A stretch of DNA of 64,000 bases. Origin: Rhizophagus irregularis. Lineage: Eukaryota; Glomeromycota; Glomeromycetes; Glomerales; Glomeraceae. Of the stretch, positions 58,876 to 64,000 are shown piece after piece (position 1 is the stretch's first letter; every line of letters begins with the position of its first letter). A program made the translations under genes and the position numbers. The notes under the pieces were generated by a model. That model was not told the origin of the DNA and made no database searches. It was given only the letters and a program-made list of their open reading frames with translations. The stretch is from assembly GCF_026210795.1 (NCBI RefSeq), contig NC_089430.1, positions 1,798,001 to 1,862,000 of the forward strand. Reading direction: 5' to 3'.

Positions 58876-60547
58876 TGTAATTTTTTAAAAGTAAATGAAA
58901 ATACAACATAGCCCTCTGCCAAATTGGTATAAAAATCTTATTCAAACCCATTTTTTTACTTTATGTAGAATAAAAAGAATTAATTAAATAGGAAAATTAT
59001 ATTAGGTTCATTAATTAAAAAGAATTTTCTACTAACCAAAAAAATTAGGGAGTAATAAGATAATAATTTTCATGGTTTAATCAAAAAATGATTTCAGCCG
59101 TACTGTACATATTCATTTATCGAATATAAATTATTTTGACAGATATTTTTTTTTGGTTTAGTAAAAAAAAAAAATAATAATAATAATTTTTATTTACAAT
59201 TGGATAGTCATTTGACATTGCCTTGTGACTTCCTCAATCTAAAATTATCATTTATAATGAAATTGCACCTTTTTGGGCACGTATTTTAAGAAATGCACGT
59301 TATCAGAGATTAATTTGATAGATCTGAACTTGTAATGACCGGAAAATGACCGGAAAAAAAAGTATTTTTTAGTATTAAATATTTTCTTTAAAACTTTTCT
59401 CACATACGCAACTTAATATTTCCCACGGGGACAAGAACACAAAAAGAATGGCCCAATAAAAAAAGTGACAGCAAATCATATCGGGAAAATTTCATTGTAC
59501 ACTTGTACTGTAGTTATGATAAGACAGACTAAAATATGACTCACTTATGAACACCGTACAATGAAAACGGGTTTTAGACAGGTTAAATTGACGCCACTAA
59601 TTTATTAGATATTCCCATAAATGTGTTCGAATGAATGTATGTTGGTCAGGAATCCAAAACATTGGCGCGTTTAATCGTTATCATCAAACTGGAAATACAT
59701 TCAGTATAAATTATACATTTATCGTACTAATTCTTAAAGGGTTTTTATGATTATTCTTTATCAATATAGTAAAATCGGTGATAGCCGAGTTACTTTCTTT
59801 TATATTCTTTTCTTTTTTATGTAAATCTTATTATTTTCGTGAATTTAACTTCATTGTTTCAATAGGTTTTTTTTATCGTTAGTACTTTTTTACTACGCGA
59901 TTCATTACAATTGTTTATTGTCTCCTCAATTTATCTATTTATGGCATAATTATTTTTTTTCATTTATTGTTATTAGCCATCATTTCTTTATCTGTTATGG
60001 ATTACGTCATCCACATTTCATCTTATTTATATTATTGTTATCGAAATTTGATATTTTCATATGGGCGATTTTCCCGTACATTTTCCGTACATTTTCAGGA
60101 TACTTTCAGTACAATTTCTGTAAAACAAAACACAAAAATCACAAAAGCCCAGTTAATTTAAAATATACATCATATATTTTAAATTTTTATCGATTTCAAT
60201 AATTTTTGAAAACCCGTAATATTTATTTTTCCTATTTTTCCTTTATTTTAAATGTCACGAAATTCATTTTCTTAGAAAAGTATTGATTTACTCTGCATAT
60301 ATGTGCATTACGTACTATTAACCGCAGTATTTTAAATCAATAAAAGTAAAATTGGCGCATTTTATGCATCATCATTATTGACCATTATACTAATTCAAGA
60401 ATAGATTTCGGTTCTGCCCGTATCTTTTTTTTTTAAAAAAAAATGATAATCCCTAAATTAGTTATTGCGTTTCTGTGGGGAAAAAAAGTGAATAAATGGG
60501 CAACTATTTTTAAACAATTATTTCTTAAGTTCTAAAATTAGATTAGT
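58876..60547. other. AT-rich intergenic DNA, no gene seen
   Basis: Open frames near 59918-60202 are Phe/Ile/Tyr-rich readings of pyrimidine tracts. 60,070-60,110 has GTACATTTTC repeated. Confidence 0.45.
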
Positions 60548-60664
60548 TTATTAATAGACAATTAATAGCATATTGAGTAATAATAGACAATTAATAGCAT
60601 ATTGAGTATTAATAAATAATTAACAGCATATTGGGTATTAATAAACAATTAATAGCATATTGAT
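60548..60664. repeat. Tandem repeat, ~30-bp unit, four copies
   Basis: AATAGACAATTAATAGCATA followed by TTGAGTATT-like sequence returns four times with few changes. Confidence 0.8.
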
Positions 60665-63600
60665 GACATCAAGTAATAATAAACATGCTCATATGATTTC
60701 ACCCAGTTTCCTAATTTGTTCGAAATACAGTCTCGTTTTCTCCCATATTAACTATCTTCAGTTAATCTATATGCAATTTCGTTGTATTCATTGAGATTGG
60801 TTTAGATAGATACCCCATCCTTAAACAAATACGGTATTTTAAAAATGTAATATAAACTAAATAATATGTTGTTTATAATAATAAAAGATGTCTTTGACTT
60901 ATATAAGGAAAATAGTTGTTAACTCAATAAATAGTTTTATGTATAGAATAATAAATACTACTATACATTAGATTGCCAGTATGCAGATACCTTAAAACCA
61001 TGTGAAAATATTTAGGTTTGTTTGAGTAAACATAATAAATAAACTAAATATGTACAAAATTAATCATCTACCAATAATTTCATTAGAATCATGGTACACA
61101 ATATAAAAAATTACATAAACGTTAAAAAAGGACATGAATATGTTACTAATTCCGCTCAAAAAAATTAAACGCATTTCAAATTAATATTTATCATGATTAA
61201 ATCTTAATCTATTTCATAAAATTATAACTTTTAGAAACTTTGAAGAAGAAATAAAATCTACACAATTTGTGTACGAGTGTATTTTAATTAAATTAGAAAA
61301 CGCATTAACTGGAGGTTTTCACCAGGCAAACGTATACGAATCTCTTCGTCTCTATTTATTGTAAATTTTGTCATTAACGGTATTGGTAACATATTACATA
61401 TTACAATTTTTTTTGTGGTATTCTATTATTCCTTGGTTTGTCTCTTAGACTTTGCTTCACAAATGAAACAAAATGGGATCAGATGGTTTTTATCCTAAGA
61501 TATTCACCATATTAGATGAGTCACTACTCACTATATATATCCAGTTATACATTATTGTTATTGGATTCTTATTTGTAGCAAGTATACAGAACTTAACAAT
61601 TTACCGCTAAAGCCGTTATATTAAACGTCACATAAGGATCCATCTTCTAATTAAAATGTTCTCATCTTAAACAGAATAAATATATGTATGTAATTTAGGA
61701 ATGAATTCATATGAGTAACAAGCATTTCCAAAGTACCACTAAATGAATTCGTCTAACTATTAATATCATTCACTCTATGAACAGTTAGTTATTGTCTTTT
61801 AACTAAAATGTTTTAGCCTCTGTTCGTCAAAGCACTGTAAGTATGGAGAGGTTGATATTAAGGAAATCGTCACCTGATTTAACTGAGTCGCACAAAAATG
61901 GTTATCGAAGTTGTGTTATCGAAATCGTTAACAAAGTTATAAGTAAATCGTAAAAATGTATTATCAAATATAGTATAAAAAGGTCTTTTCTGATTTGTGA
62001 TTAAATAGTAATATTTTTAAATATTCAGTTTATTATCCTTTTTGAAATTATCAAGTTTAATGTAAATGACACTAAACAGATACATATTCTTCGCATATGA
62101 AATATTTCTAAATTACAATTGCTTTCATTATTTGTCATTTATATCTTACAGTATATACTGAACAAGTATCTCTTGCTAGTCAATAATAATAAAATATCAT
62201 TCATTCTCTTGTTAATGAAAACTCTTTATAGCAGGATCCATCCGAAGCCCCTACAAAATTAAGAGGTAGAAACATTCAGTTAATATAATGTTTCTTTTTT
62301 TTAAAAAAAAAAGAACAAAAAAAAGTTTCGTAATACATACGAAACTTAGTATTTTCATTTTCCGAAAAGCTCCACCCGAAATCTCTATAAAATAAAGATA
62401 GAAATGTTAAAACAAGATATTTCTTTAAAAAAATAATAATCCGTTTTGATAGATTCAAAACTTACCACTATCACCATCCAAAAATTACCTACATTAAATA
62501 AAAAGAACTTTTTAAAAATAATGTAATGAAAACTTGCCAGATTTTTAAAGTTCCTACAGATATATAAATAAAAATGTTGATAATGTAGTTTTCGAAAGGG
62601 TTTATCTAGGACCCATGTTTTGCCAAATCCTACAAAAAAAAAAGTCTAAAAAGACATGAGATGGTAGGATTATTTTGTTAAAATTAAATTCAGAGGGAAA
62701 AACTTTCCCTCACCATATGACCAAGAGATCTGAAGAATTGCCTAAAAAAGAAAAAAGTTGTTAAATAATTTAAACAAATTAAAACAAAAACCACTATCAC
62801 TCCAAATTCTACAAGTCCAAGAAACCTGGTGAACTACTGTTAGTTATCATTTTGTTAAAATAAAAATTTAAAAAAAGCTACACGCTCCAAGAAAAATCTA
62901 AAAAAAGAAAATCTAATAACAAAAATGGGAAGGAGTTGAACACCAATAAGATTTATAATATTTAAAAAATAATAAAAGTATGTGAAACATAATCTTGTGA
63001 AAAGAAAGTGATTGGCATTCCAATTGAATCTAATAATCAGGATAATGATGTCATTGGTACTGATATCTTTTTCTACGATATTCTCAAGTGGTGGTCTAAC
63101 GAAAATGTTATAGAGAATTTGAGTAATTTTTGAATTAGTTTGAAAATTGAAAATGAAGAAGTTTTAAGTATCAGTCGGTAAGAGTGGAGATTGTGTTAAA
63201 CAAAGAAGATTTAGGTGGTATAAAGGAAATGCGATTGATGACACAAACAAGCAGAATGTAGCAATTTATCAAAAATATAGATAAAGAGAGTGAAAATTGT
63301 TATTAGACTATATAGATATAAAAGTAGAAATGATAGAAAAATATTTGGAAGAATATGGAGCGAATCATATAATCACGTATACGGTAAATACGGTTAAAAA
63401 ATGATTATTTTTTAAAAAAATAGAGACCTAAAAAGTACACGGATATATGATCAAAATATACAATGAAATAAACTCATTAAATAAATTGGCTACTATATAA
63501 AAATAGCTATTTTTAAACTTTTCATTATTTCTTTGTAATTTCAAACTTCTCTTTTAAAACTCTATGGGCAGCTAAATTAAGAAAACAAAAAGTAAATAAA

Positions 63601-64000
63601 GTAAAATTAAAAAAAAAATTAGGTGGGTATTTTTATGTCTAACTAAAATAATCTAAATGACATAATATACATGAAATCAACCGTTGAGCTATACCATAGA
63701 CAGTGTAGTGACGTAGTATACATGGCGAATTTATTAATTATGGGGCGCAGTATTATATTTAGAATTAGTGTATAAATTTTTAGTAGTTTAAAATTGTATA
63801 TCAAATGGCCGAAATGACGTTAATAAACTATCTGATTAGGGGTTTACTTCCGAAAAGACGTTAAACTAGGGAATAAGGAATATCAGGGGATTAGGAATAT
63901 CAGGAGTGGATAGGACTTGAATAGTGAGTCATAACTTATAATTGTAATACGAATGAAAATTAAAGAACTAAAAGATATGAAATTTGACTTTATAAAATAG
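60665..64000. other. AT-rich terminal region with weak relics
   Basis: 62,230-62,590 shows three loose copies of a block with CCTACARA and AAATARAGATAGAAATGTT-like words. 63,009-63,180 reads IGIPIESNNQDNDVIGTD, then WWSNENVIENLSNF before a stop, in one frame; this may be a relic of a coding sequence. No intact gene. Confidence 0.35.

Noticed and set aside
59918-60202. 94-codon aromatic-rich frame
   Set aside because: Low-complexity reading of T-rich DNA with a second overlapping frame open.

Overview
The window looks like a piece of an arbuscular-mycorrhizal fungal nuclear genome, most like Rhizophagus irregularis or a close relative. The basis is by eye: very AT-rich DNA, short GT..AG introns of about 75-90 nt, and gene families known to be expanded in Glomeromycotina (kinases with N-terminal Cys pairs, Sel1-repeat proteins, SAM-type proteins, Crinkler proteins, VLIG-like GTPases, hAT transposons). 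The species is an inference; I ran no search.

Layout. 1-5,900 is gene-free: tandem repeats, a hairpin element and a pyrimidine-rich minisatellite. 5,897-8,245 is a dispersed repeat expanded by a 911-bp inverted-repeat element; a short inverted copy lies at 42,889-43,661. 8,297-13,443 holds two head-to-head paralogous zinc-ribbon kinases. The left one keeps the catalytic motifs; the right one has HRN in place of HRD. A 294-bp MITE lies between them. 14,251-15,724 (minus) is a HIT-like/SAM-like gene split between two frames; a decayed relative lies at 19,460-19,830. 20,498-25,100 (minus) is a VLIG-like GTPase gene with two P-loops, broken by one in-frame TGA and one frameshift. 28,166-31,530 (plus) is a 17-repeat Sel1 protein fused to the same zinc-ribbon kinase module, with one apparent 1-nt frameshift.

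33,240-34,150 is a decayed kinase split by a 523-bp TA-flanked TIR element. 35,723-36,052 (minus) is a two-exon secreted six-cysteine protein. 37,104-39,657 is a hAT transposon with an imperfect 8-bp target duplication and a broken transposase, inserted in decayed coding sequence. 41,645-42,596 is another TIR element. 43,989-45,792 and 47,160-48,790 are pseudogenes of a nuclease-like family and of a Crinkler NTPase. The last 15 kb carries two small paralogous genes at 52,872-53,264 and 58,008-58,259 that share a C-terminal FFNG motif I cannot assign to a known family, plus several MITEs and tandem repeats.

How the genes relate. The intact part is dominated by signalling-type proteins: three kinases sharing one Cys-pair module, one of them carrying a Sel1 scaffold, plus a SAM-like protein and a large GTPase. 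Nothing proves that they act together. The rest records transposition and gene decay.
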